A DNA stretch of 39,851 bases from an uncultured Flavobacteriales bacterium (GTDB lineage Bacteria > Bacteroidota > Bacteroidia > Flavobacteriales_G > Salibacteraceae): NCBI GenBank assembly GCA_913057205.1, contig CAJXNO010000006.1, positions 65,778 to 105,628 on the forward strand, read 5' to 3'. Each line of letters opens with the position of its first letter. Within the stretch, counting starts at the first letter, position 1. The position numbers and the translations under genes are program-made. Shown piece by piece: positions 24,387-32,300 of the stretch. Below the pieces are notes generated by a model. That model worked only from the letters and a program-made list of their open reading frames with translations. It ran no database searches and had not been told where the DNA came from.

Positions 24387-25259
24387 TTAATCGTGTAAAT
24401 CAGAAAAAGGAGCGAAATCCTTCTTCAATTCTTGAATGCGAACAGATAACACGGGAATGTCAGCGTGGTTCACGACACTCTCGGTGTGGCTGCCATAAAC
24501 AAACCTTGAGAACCCTGTTCTACCGTGGGTTTCCATGGCGATCATATCAGCGTTCAAGCGATCAGCCACAGCATGAATACCGGCATGGATCGTCCGCTCG
24601 TTGTAAATGTGAGTGGTATAATTCGTCAACTTCCACTCATCGATGAACTCTTGCATCAAGTCTTCCGTGTAAGCTGTGCTCTCGAAGTGGTCTGGTGTGA
24701 TCACCTTGAGCAGGTGAATGTTTGCATCAAAAAGTTTGATGAAACTGAACAAGCGTTCAAAGTTTTCCTTGGCTTCTCCCAAGAAGTTCGAAGCAAAAAC
24801 AACATTCTTAATGTCGAACTCCTCATGGCGATGCTTGACGGTCAAGACCGGACAGTCTGCCAATCGAACCACCTTCTCTGTATTGGAGCCGATGAAAACC
24901 TCGTGTGCACCTGAGTCGCCATGCGAGCCCATCACGATCAGGTCGATGCCGTGTTCATTGGCTTGTTGTGCAATGGTGTCGTAGACTCCATCGAACTGTA
25001 AAACCTCAATGGCGTTAACGTTCTTCATGAATGGCTTGCTGAATAGCTCCTTGAAGCGCTTCTTGACGAGCTTCATCCAAAAGATACCTTCGGCGGCATC
25101 GGAGTACGATTGAAAACTGTCGTTACGGTCGTAAACAGGAATGTTCATCACATGAAGGATGTATAGCCTAGCATCGGTCTTCCTTGCAATGGATGCAGCA
25201 ACTTCAACTGCATGCTCTGCACATTCACTGAAATCAGTTGGAACGAGTATCTTCTTCAT
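24387..25259 (-). CDS. Universal stress protein, tandem UspA domains
   Basis: Protein of 290 aa from ATG 25259 (MKKILVPTDFSECAEHA); the frame extends 22 codons upstream without homology, into the promoter region. Domain 1 has an intact G-x2-G-x9-GS motif (GSHGDSGAHEVFIGS, near residues 130-144). Domain 2 keeps only THG-x9-GS near the end (THGRTGFSRFVYGS). First gene of the usp pair. It is preceded by an FNR-box-like site with matching -7 element, so oxygen- or redox-linked expression is likely. Confidence 0.92.
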   Translation of the reverse strand: MKKILVPTDFSECAEHAVEVAASIARKTDARLYILHVMNIPVYDRNDSFQSYSDAAEGIFWMKLVKKRFKELFSKPFMKNVNAIEVLQFDGVYDTIAQQANEHGIDLIVMGSHGDSGAHEVFIGSNTEKVVRLADCPVLTVKHRHEEFDIKNVVFASNFLGEAKENFERLFSFIKLFDANIHLLKVITPDHFESTAYTEDLMQEFIDEWKLTNYTTHIYNERTIHAGIHAVADRLNADMIAMETHGRTGFSRFVYGSHTESVVNHADIPVLSVRIQELKKDFAPFSDLHD

Positions 25260-25322
25260 CGGTATATACGCTTTATGTTTGGCTTTGTGTATGACAGCAC
25301 TCATGCCATCAATCGCAATGTC

Positions 25323-25366
25323 CAAAGGTGCCGGAAAAAGGAATAGCTCGTCTTGATTGCACTCAA
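25323..25366 (-). promoter_or_regulatory. FNR-box-like site plus -7 element upstream of the usp pair
   Basis: On the minus strand, TTGAGTGCAATCAA (25353-25366) matches the FNR box TTGAT-N4-ATCAA at 9 of 10 arm positions. After exactly 22 bases comes CACCTTTG (25323-25330), 7/8 to TAnnTTTG. The predicted transcript start would put the box near -41, the class II activator position. Confidence 0.65.
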
Positions 25367-25393
25367 GTTAAAACCTGAGTTTGGTCAGGAATA

Positions 25394-26464
25394 TCAAATA
25401 CCTCCTGCACTGATGCGCTTCAGCCGCTCCAAGTCTTCTACAATCATGGTCTTTCCTTCGTTGGAAATGATGCTTTCAGATTTGAAGTCGGAAAGGGTAC
25501 GGATCAACGACTCGGTGGCGATGCCCGCAAAGCCAGCAAGCTCTTCTCGGGAAATGGAGAGCTCAATGCGACCGGAGTCTACGTCCCCATATTTATCATA
25601 AAGGGTCTTTACCACAGTAGCAACCCGCTCACGTACATTACCATACGCCAATTTGAGCAGCCGTTCTTCTTGCTCCAACACGTTTCGGCTGAGGATCTTG
25701 ATGAAATTGTTGGTCACCTCCCGGTTCGAGTGGATCAACTTTCTGAACTCTTCAATTGGAACCATCACCACTTCAGAATCTTCCATTGCGGTAGCCTCTT
25801 CGGTAAAAGCGGTGTTCTCAAGCAAAGCCAAGTAGCCCAAGAATTCACCCGGACCGGCAAGGTGGGTGATGAATTCCTTTCCATAGTCGCTGCTCTTTGC
25901 CAACTTCACTTTTCCACTCTTCAAGTAGTGCAAGGCATGCGGATACTCTCCTTCGCGGTAAACGGTGTCTTTCTTTTTGAAAACCTTGGTATTTCGTTCA
26001 TTGATCAGGTCCTCAATAGAGAGCTCCTTCTCCACCTCTGAAATAAAGCGCCGCACCTCTGACTCTTCTTCGATGTTCTTTGGTGCACGCATCGTCTCCG
26101 ACTTCTTGAGTCGGAGTTCAATGGCATCGAGCAGGTCGGTTTCTTCAAACGGCTTGGTGAGGTAGTCATCTGCCCCCATGTTCATCCCTTTTCGGAAGTC
26201 TGACTTCTCCGCTTTTGCGGTCAAGAAGATGAACGGAATGGCCGATGTCTTTGGGTTTTTATTGAGGATGTGTAGCACGCCGTAACCATCCAACTCCGGC
26301 ATCATGATGTCACATATGATCAGGTCGAACTCAGCTTCTGAAGCCTTGGCGACACCCACTTTTCCTTCTTCTGCGGTAGCCACGTCATAGCCCGCAAGTT
26401 CTAGGATCTCCGCCGTATTTTCACGAACGTCGTTATTGTCTTCTATCAATAATATTCTTTTCAT
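25394..26464 (-). CDS. Response regulator with CRP/FNR-type output (REC, cyclic-nucleotide-like domain, HTH)
   Basis: DNA-binding response regulator of 356 aa. The receiver domain (1-120) has acidic pocket Glu8/Asp9, phosphoacceptor Asp52 (CDIMMPELDG) and Lys104 (TKPFE). A cNMP-binding-like barrel spans about 155-250 (GEYPHALHYLKSGKVKLAK, GPGEFLGYLALLENTAF). A CRP-type winged helix ends the protein, with ISREELAGFAGIATESLIRTL at about 304-324. The recognition helix keeps E318 and R322, the E-x3-R pair that contacts TGA half-sites in CRP/FNR proteins. Its start overlaps the kinase stop (ATGA), so they are a cognate pair. Fusion of REC to a CRP output is uncommon outside Bacteroidota. Confidence 0.94.
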   Translation of the reverse strand: MKRILLIEDNNDVRENTAEILELAGYDVATAEEGKVGVAKASEAEFDLIICDIMMPELDGYGVLHILNKNPKTSAIPFIFLTAKAEKSDFRKGMNMGADDYLTKPFEETDLLDAIELRLKKSETMRAPKNIEEESEVRRFISEVEKELSIEDLINERNTKVFKKKDTVYREGEYPHALHYLKSGKVKLAKSSDYGKEFITHLAGPGEFLGYLALLENTAFTEEATAMEDSEVVMVPIEEFRKLIHSNREVTNNFIKILSRNVLEQEERLLKLAYGNVRERVATVVKTLYDKYGDVDSGRIELSISREELAGFAGIATESLIRTLSDFKSESIISNEGKTMIVEDLERLKRISAGGI

Positions 26465-27987
26465 GATGGTTTATGGTTTGGTAGGGTTACGATAAAAGTA
26501 GTGCCTTTCTCAGGAGCACTTTCAAAGGTGATCTTACCATGCAAGATCTGTATGTAGCGGTTTACGATATTCAATCCTAGTCCTGTTCCTTCCAAATTCA
26601 CTGCGTTCTTGGCACGGAAGAAACGAGAGAACATATTGCCTTGCTCTTCAAGCGGAATACCAATGCCTTCATCGCTCACCTCGATCTGCAGTTGGTCTTC
26701 ATCACACGCTGCCTTCAATTCAATCTTTTTGCCCTCACCAGAGTATTTGATCGCATTGCTCAGCAGGTTCGAACAAATGATCTGCAGCATGTTCTGATCT
26801 GTGTGGATCTGCTCCTGACCTTTAAACTGGTAGCGAATGCTCTGGCCGCTCTTCGTAATCTGTGCATGCTGGTCAACGATGTCTGCCAAGGCCTCTTTCA
26901 CATTGATCTCCTCAGAACTCATGTAGACCTTTCCTGTTTCCACTTTCTCTAAAGACAGGAAGTCGTTCAAGATATTGGTGAGATGACGCACCGAACTGCG
27001 GATCCTCTTGTAGTGCTTCGCTTTCTTATCCGTAGCCCCAGTTTCATCATACTTCTCAATCAATGAGAGGGAACTTAACACTGTACTAAGTGGAGTACGA
27101 AACTCATGCGAGGCCATACTAACAAAGCGCGACTTCAACTCATTGAGTTGCTTTTCCTTCTCCAACGCATCTTCCGTTGCTTCTTCTGCCTTCTTGCGTT
27201 CTGTAATGTTCTGTTCCACCAGCAAAATACGATCGATATCGCCCTGTTGATTGGCGAGCCCTGTGGTATTGATCAGGTAGTATTGGTTTTTGAACTTAAG
27301 CTCAAACTTCAGGCTCTCCCCACTCCAAACACGCTCGAGCTTTTCACGCATCATTGCTTGCAATTCCTCTGGGAGGCGCTCGATATAGTTCTTACCCATC
27401 AGCTTTTCGCTGGTGATGCCATAGCGGTACATCTCGCCGCCTTCAGCGAACACATAATTCAAGTCCCGATCAAAAACATTGATCGTACCATTTGGAAAGT
27501 TCCGCGCAATCAGGCGGTAAAGCTTTTGCGACTCAATCAATTCCTTCGTGCGCTCTGCTACCCTTTTCTCCAAGTGTTTGTTAAGCAGCATGATCTCTGC
27601 TTCCTGTTCCTTTCTCCGGGTAACGTCCATGATCAAGGCCATGACCTTGGTTTCTTCGTCGTCTTTGAAGTGGTTAAGGCTGATCTCCAAAGGAAAGGAT
27701 GAACCGTCTTTTCGTACGCCAATCAAGTCGTAACCTAATCCCATCGGTCGCTGATGCGGGGCGTCTAAGTATTTCTCTCGATGATCTTTGTGTCGTGCCT
27801 TGAGGTGCTTCGGAAGCAACGCATCTACGTTACGTCCAACCAAGCCCTCTTGTTCGTAACCAAACAGCACATTGGCACGCGGATTGGCCATTTCAATGCT
27901 TCCTTCTTCGTTGGCGATGATGAGACCCTCACTTGCTCGCAAAAACAGCAGCTCATACAGGTCTTCCTTCTTAGACTTCAGCGCCAT
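26461..27987 (-). CDS. Soluble PAS-domain sensor histidine kinase
   Basis: Hybrid-free kinase of 508 aa with no membrane segment, so it senses a cytoplasmic signal. PAS 1 covers about 8-125 (GLIIANEEGSIEMANPRA, ending DVTRRKEQEAE). A coiled coil covers about 126-152, and PAS 2 about 155-265 (FPNGTINVFDRDLNYVF). The HisKA domain has phosphorylated His294 (SMASHEFRTPLSTVLSSL). HATPase_c carries the N-box NLLSNAIKYS (407-416), DEGIGIP (439-445) and GTGLGL (467-472). PAS 1 with its HxDHR-like LKARHKDHREKYL resembles FixL-type PAS segments, where haem binding senses oxygen; this is a lead, not proof. It lies between low-oxygen genes and its overlapping response regulator. Confidence 0.94.
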   Translation of the reverse strand: MALKSKKEDLYELLFLRASEGLIIANEEGSIEMANPRANVLFGYEQEGLVGRNVDALLPKHLKARHKDHREKYLDAPHQRPMGLGYDLIGVRKDGSSFPLEISLNHFKDDEETKVMALIMDVTRRKEQEAEIMLLNKHLEKRVAERTKELIESQKLYRLIARNFPNGTINVFDRDLNYVFAEGGEMYRYGITSEKLMGKNYIERLPEELQAMMREKLERVWSGESLKFELKFKNQYYLINTTGLANQQGDIDRILLVEQNITERKKAEEATEDALEKEKQLNELKSRFVSMASHEFRTPLSTVLSSLSLIEKYDETGATDKKAKHYKRIRSSVRHLTNILNDFLSLEKVETGKVYMSSEEINVKEALADIVDQHAQITKSGQSIRYQFKGQEQIHTDQNMLQIICSNLLSNAIKYSGEGKKIELKAACDEDQLQIEVSDEGIGIPLEEQGNMFSRFFRAKNAVNLEGTGLGLNIVNRYIQILHGKITFESAPEKGTTFIVTLPNHKPS

Positions 27988-27988
27988 G

Positions 27989-28348
27989 TCACAAGTGTTT
28001 GAAACGCTCTACAATGGCGCGTTCATCATCCGTAACCGACGGAAATGAATGCGCAACGTCATTGACCAAAAAGACGAACTTCTCCTTCAATTGGGGCGTT
28101 AGGTACTCCTTGCCTTTCCGGATGTAATCCATGCCTTTCTCATAGGTCAAGACATCGTACTTATGGGTCTTGGTGAGCAGTGCGAAGATGACCTCTGCAC
28201 CCTTGAATCCAACGTCAACTCGCTCCGACCAATCTTCAATCAGGTGCATCAATTCGCGTCGCTCGCGCTGCTGAATGTCGCCGTCCGATAAAGCAATGCT
28301 AAAGGCTACAATGCCCAAACCGTAAAAAGGATATTCGTTTAGGGTCAT
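27989..28348 (-). CDS. Small TerB-like helical protein
   Basis: Protein of 119 aa from ATG 28348; the upstream in-frame start at 28384 is less likely because conserved-looking sequence begins at MTLNEYPFYGLGI. All-helical, with ALSDGDIQQRERRELMHLIEDW (split around residues 17-38), the Asp-Gly-x-Ile-x-x-x-E pattern of TerB/DjlA-type domains that bind divalent metal. Function unknown. It is one base from the kinase gene and 50 bases after hemN, so it probably belongs to the kinase transcript and may be an accessory of that system. Confidence 0.75.
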   Translation of the reverse strand: MTLNEYPFYGLGIVAFSIALSDGDIQQRERRELMHLIEDWSERVDVGFKGAEVIFALLTKTHKYDVLTYEKGMDYIRKGKEYLTPQLKEKFVFLVNDVAHSFPSVTDDERAIVERFKHL

Positions 28349-28398
28349 AACGAAATTTGTTCGAAAATAAGGCATATCGCCCAAGTAGAAGCGATGTT

Positions 28399-29748
28399 CT
28401 AAACCGTCATGCTGAATATCTGCGTATCGGGCTTATTCCTCAACAGATGGAGGTCAAATGCCATGCAAATATTCCGAACGTAAGGCCTTCCTTTCGAGGT
28501 CACTTCCAGTTCATCGCCATGGATCCTGATCAGGCGATCTTGCTCCATCTCTTCCAATGAACGCTCACTCCACTCGGAAGCGGCCGGTGTGCTCCGGTCT
28601 AGCTGCGTTCTGAAGTGACACATGATGTCTAAGATCAACGCCCGCATTCGCATATCCTCTTGTGTGAGCACATGTCCCCTGAAGATTGGAAACTTGCCCG
28701 CTTGCACCGCCTCCATGTACGCTTCAACCACCTTCAGGTTTTGACCAAAAGCGGTCCAAGTATCTCCAATCGACGACACCCCGAGACCTATCATCAACTT
28801 GCTTGGCTGGGTCGTATAGCCCATAAAGTTCCGGTGGAGTTTTCGCGACCGAAATGCCTTTGCAAGGGCCTCCTCTGGTAGCGCAAAATGATCCATGCCG
28901 ATCTCCGTATAACCCGCTTGAAGCAACATGCGTTTTCCCTCAGCGTACATCTGGTGCTTGAGTTCTCCATCAGGTAGATCCTTCTCGGTGAATGAGCGCT
29001 GACCAGGTTTCACCCATGGAACGTGGGCATAGCTGTAGAAGGCAATGCGATCTGGGCGGAGCAAATTCACGAGGTCAACGGTCTGTTCAATGCTGGCCAC
29101 TGTTTGAAAGGGGAGGCCATACACCAAGTCATAGTTCACCGAAGTAAAGCCGACCTCCCTTGCCCAATCCGTAACCGCCTTTACCTGTCCGAAGGTTTGA
29201 ATCCGGTTGATGGTCTTCTGCACCACCGGGTCGAAATCTTGAATGCCTAAACTCAACCGCCTGAATCCTAGCTCATGAAGCGTGTGTAGGTGCTGCAAGG
29301 TGGTGCTCCTCGGACTCGCTTCCAAGCTCAGGTCTGCATCTGCTGCGATGATGCCTCGCTCAGCGATACCGTTGATCAGTTTCTTCAGGTTCTCCGGGCT
29401 AAAAAAGGTGGGCGTACCTCCACCGAGGTGGATCTCCTTGATGATGGGCTTTTCCTCAAAAAGATCGGTGTAGAGTTTCCACTCCTTCAACAAGGTCTCG
29501 ATGTAAGGCTTTTCTACGCCATGGTTCACCGTAATGCGGGTGTTGCAGCCGCAAAACGTACAGAGGCTCTCACAATAGGGCAAGTGAATGTAAATGCTGA
29601 TGCCATCCTTCTCGTTGTAGGCATCAAAGGAAGCTTTCACGTGCTGCCTCCATTGTTCTTCACTGGGAGGGTCAGACCAAAAAGGAACGGTTGGGTAACT
29701 GGTGTACCGTGGTCCTGGGACGTTGTATTTGCTCAGTAGGTCTCCCAT
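28399..29748 (-). CDS. hemN: Oxygen-independent coproporphyrinogen III oxidase
   Basis: Radical-SAM enzyme (449 aa) that decarboxylates coproporphyrinogen III to protoporphyrinogen IX without oxygen, the haem route used under low oxygen. The cluster motif YCESLCTFCGC has cysteines at 59, 63 and 66, plus Cys68, typical of true HemN. GGGTPTFF and the C-terminal HemN block (FGQNLKVVEAYMEAVQAGKFP, RGHVLTQEDMRMR) are present and length is standard. Its ATG shares one base with the stop of the SafE-like gene (TGATG). The position downstream of the cbb3 genes links haem supply to oxidase assembly. Confidence 0.97.
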   Translation of the reverse strand: MGDLLSKYNVPGPRYTSYPTVPFWSDPPSEEQWRQHVKASFDAYNEKDGISIYIHLPYCESLCTFCGCNTRITVNHGVEKPYIETLLKEWKLYTDLFEEKPIIKEIHLGGGTPTFFSPENLKKLINGIAERGIIAADADLSLEASPRSTTLQHLHTLHELGFRRLSLGIQDFDPVVQKTINRIQTFGQVKAVTDWAREVGFTSVNYDLVYGLPFQTVASIEQTVDLVNLLRPDRIAFYSYAHVPWVKPGQRSFTEKDLPDGELKHQMYAEGKRMLLQAGYTEIGMDHFALPEEALAKAFRSRKLHRNFMGYTTQPSKLMIGLGVSSIGDTWTAFGQNLKVVEAYMEAVQAGKFPIFRGHVLTQEDMRMRALILDIMCHFRTQLDRSTPAASEWSERSLEEMEQDRLIRIHGDELEVTSKGRPYVRNICMAFDLHLLRNKPDTQIFSMTV

Positions 29749-30434
29749 CAGTTACACGCGGCTATTTCTGTAGTGTTGTCTGCTTGTTGCGGCGATAGGT
29801 AAGGAATACCTAGGTTCATCCCGCGTACCATCAAAAGCAATCCGATCACCAATACGGAGATCGGGATCAATCGCTTCATCCGATTTCTGAGTTGAAGGGG
29901 CAAAAGGGCACCGGCATAGCGTACCACCAAGAGCATCGGCAAAGTACCTGCGCCAAAGAGGAGCATGAACAAAGCCCCATCCCACGGGGTAAAGGTGTTG
30001 GCCGCTCCTGCTACGGCAAGGTAGACCAAGCCACAGGGAAGGATGCCATTGGCCAGGCCTAAACCATACGATCTGGCATGACCTTTAGATCCAGACTGAT
30101 GTACCCAAGATGACAAGCGCAGGCTGTATTTACTCAAGCTTCCTTCCCAATTCTTCATGAAGCGGGAGAAAGGCAATAGTAGTACGGATAATACCAAGAT
30201 GCCCCCGATGATCAATGAAAAGGCTTGTTGAACACCCATCATGCTGAAGGTGCTCCCAATGGCGCCAGCAGCTGCTCCAAAGAGCATGTAGACCGATAGC
30301 CGTCCGAGGTGATGCATGGCATGGGATGACCGCCAGCCCTTCTCTGGCTGCAATGCAAACAAGAGTGGACCGCACATCCCTGCGCAGTGCAAGCTTCCTA
30401 GAAAGCCGATCGATATGGCTGCCCAGAGGTACAT
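29748..30434 (-). CDS. SafE/TauE-like membrane transporter linked to cbb3 oxidase
   Basis: Polytopic inner-membrane protein (228 aa, about six helices) of the sulfite exporter TauE/SafE superfamily, in the cytochrome-biogenesis-like subgroup. The N-terminal GFLGSLHCAGMCGPLLFAL has a CxxxC motif inside the first helix (Cys16, Cys20), and GLGLANGILPCGLVYLAVAGA begins the second repeat, also with a cysteine. Such cysteines in a cco operon suggest copper handling or thiol transfer for oxidase assembly rather than sulfite export. The start at 30434 overlaps the ccoH stop (TGATG), excluding the longer frame. Confidence 0.87.
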   Translation of the reverse strand: MYLWAAISIGFLGSLHCAGMCGPLLFALQPEKGWRSSHAMHHLGRLSVYMLFGAAAGAIGSTFSMMGVQQAFSLIIGGILVLSVLLLPFSRFMKNWEGSLSKYSLRLSSWVHQSGSKGHARSYGLGLANGILPCGLVYLAVAGAANTFTPWDGALFMLLFGAGTLPMLLVVRYAGALLPLQLRNRMKRLIPISVLVIGLLLMVRGMNLGIPYLSPQQADNTTEIAACN

Positions 30435-30871
30435 CAGAGAACCACTTCCTTTGTGATGTATCGGCCTTCGCCATTGCTCTTCCAAGCAATGTTTACTTTA
30501 TATCGGCCTTTGTGAAAAAGCTGAAGCGGTAACTGCTGCCGTGCTTCGTACAGTTGAAGCGGCACTTGGATGTCGAGCTCTTCGTCAGATGGACGAAAGA
30601 ACTGAATCGTTCCGCTGCCTGCATCGATCAACTCCTCTTCCGGAAAAGCAATCTCTACGCCTTCAGAGGTTTGCCTCACGTGGATGTCATCCTCTAAATG
30701 CTTGGCATTCGCAATGTCATCGATGCGATCCTGATAAGCGATTTCTTGTGCATAGTAATCCTCTGCCACAAGGTCTACTTCATTCACAAATGAGCGATAG
30801 ACAAATGAAAGGATGTACACCATGAAGAGTACAAATGCGATCGTTACACCATGTCCCCAAGTAAATTTCAT
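30434..30871 (-). CDS. ccoH: FixH/CcoH-like cbb3 oxidase assembly protein
   Basis: Membrane-anchored protein (145 aa) of the FixH family: one N-terminal helix (VTIAFVLFMVYILSFVYRSF, about 9-28), the DLVAEDYYAQEIAYQDRIDDI segment typical of the family, and a periplasmic beta-domain (QFFRPSDEELDIQVPLQ). It works in assembly and stabilisation of the cbb3 oxidase, as CcoH does with CcoN and CcoP. It starts 10 bases after ccoG and is coupled to the SafE-like gene. Confidence 0.92.
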   Translation of the reverse strand: MKFTWGHGVTIAFVLFMVYILSFVYRSFVNEVDLVAEDYYAQEIAYQDRIDDIANAKHLEDDIHVRQTSEGVEIAFPEEELIDAGSGTIQFFRPSDEELDIQVPLQLYEARQQLPLQLFHKGRYKVNIAWKSNGEGRYITKEVVL

Positions 30872-30881
30872 ATCGTTTCGT

Positions 30882-32294
30882 TTAGTTTGCCGGACCCATG
30901 AAGTTGGTCTTCGCGGTCTCCAGCAATTCGTCTCCTTTATAGATTCCTACTTTGATCGGCGTTTTCACCCCGTCTAATTGTTCCTTCTCTAAGATCACAA
31001 ACATGGCTCCTTCGAGTACCTCTTGTTTGTTCACCATGTTCAGGTCGCCCACCTTACGAATCTCTCCGGCCGGCTCGATCATCTCAAAACGTACCGGGAA
31101 GTCGTAGTTGGTCTTGTTGATGACCTTGTAGTTGTAGAGGTTGCTCAATCTGCCATCTTCCTGCTTCTGGTACATCACACCCGGCACCCTCAAGATGGTT
31201 GTCTCAACATCCGTTCTACTCAAAAGCAGAGTGGTGATTACACCAAGTAAGATGGTCAACACCACGACGTAGCCGATCACGCGCGTCGTGATCTTGAATG
31301 GGGTACGCTCTACAATGCTCTCTTCCGATTTATAGCCGATGAGTCCGGTTTTCAGGTTGACCGATTCCATCATGTGGTCGCAAGCATCCATACAAGCGGT
31401 GCAGTTCACACACTCCAACTGTGTTCCGTTTCGGATGTCGATCCCGGTCGGACATACATAAACGCATTGTCCACAGTCGATGCAATCACCTTTGCCGAGC
31501 TCCTCCCGGTTTTCACCTTTTCTGAATTTTGATCGACCTTCTTCGCGCTCACCGCGCTTATAGTCATAGGCCACCACCAAAGAGTTGCGATCGAGGAGTA
31601 CACCTTGCAAGCGTCCATAAGGACAAATGGTGGTACACACCTGCTCACGCAGTTTGGCAAACACACCGTAGAAGGCGCCGCTAAAGAGCACCATGGCGGT
31701 AAAGCCACCTACGTGGTCAGAAAGCGGTTCGGTGATGATCTTGAACAGTTCTTCGCTGCCGATGATGTAGGCCAAGAAGGTGTTTCCGATCAAGAAGCTG
31801 ATGACAATGAAGATGACGTGCTTCAAGGTTTTCCGCCACACTTTGTTGAAGTCCCAAGGTGCTTTATCGAGCTTGATCTGCTGCTTATAGTCCCCTTCGA
31901 TCCAGTACTCGATCTTACGGAATACCATCTCCATGAAGATGGTTTGCGGACAAACCCATCCACAGAAAAGTCGGCCAAACACCACCGTGAAGAGGATCAC
32001 AAACACAATGGCCGTGATCATGGCAAAGACAAACAGGTGGAAATCCTGCGGCCAGAAAATGTTTCCGAAGATGATGAACTTCCGCTCGAGGATGTTGAGC
32101 ATCAAGATCGGCTCACCATCGATGCGAATGAAAGGTCCAGAGAACAAGATAGCCAGCAAAAGAATGCTGACTATCCTGCGGTAATTCGTGAACTTTCCGG
32201 AAGGCTTTTTAGGATATACCCATACCCGCTTTCCTTTCTCATCTACGGTCGATATCGCATCGCGAAACGACTCTTTATATCCTTCTGAGGCCAT
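30882..32294 (-). CDS. ccoG: Cytochrome c oxidase accessory protein CcoG (RdxA/FixG family)
   Basis: Polytopic membrane ferredoxin (470 aa), implicated in copper delivery to cbb3 oxidase by reducing Cu(II). Membrane segments lie near 41-58, 86-107, 158-178 and 338-358. FeS motifs are CIDCGQCVYVCP (271-282) and CVNCTACMDACD (295-306), giving two [4Fe-4S] clusters. Further conserved cysteines occur in GWVCPQTIFMEMVFRKIEYW (112-131) and CTTICPYGRLQG (220-231). The C-terminal soluble domain has the FixG fold. It lies six bases after ccoP and fits the family length. Confidence 0.96.
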   Translation of the reverse strand: MASEGYKESFRDAISTVDEKGKRVWVYPKKPSGKFTNYRRIVSILLLAILFSGPFIRIDGEPILMLNILERKFIIFGNIFWPQDFHLFVFAMITAIVFVILFTVVFGRLFCGWVCPQTIFMEMVFRKIEYWIEGDYKQQIKLDKAPWDFNKVWRKTLKHVIFIVISFLIGNTFLAYIIGSEELFKIITEPLSDHVGGFTAMVLFSGAFYGVFAKLREQVCTTICPYGRLQGVLLDRNSLVVAYDYKRGEREEGRSKFRKGENREELGKGDCIDCGQCVYVCPTGIDIRNGTQLECVNCTACMDACDHMMESVNLKTGLIGYKSEESIVERTPFKITTRVIGYVVVLTILLGVITTLLLSRTDVETTILRVPGVMYQKQEDGRLSNLYNYKVINKTNYDFPVRFEMIEPAGEIRKVGDLNMVNKQEVLEGAMFVILEKEQLDGVKTPIKVGIYKGDELLETAKTNFMGPAN

Positions 32295-32300
32295 GCTTAC

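Noticed and set aside
25361-25380. Hairpin ACTCAAGT...ACCTGAGT as a terminator for the response regulator gene
   Set aside because: No T-run follows on the minus strand, one mismatch in the arms, and it overlaps the FNR-box-like site.
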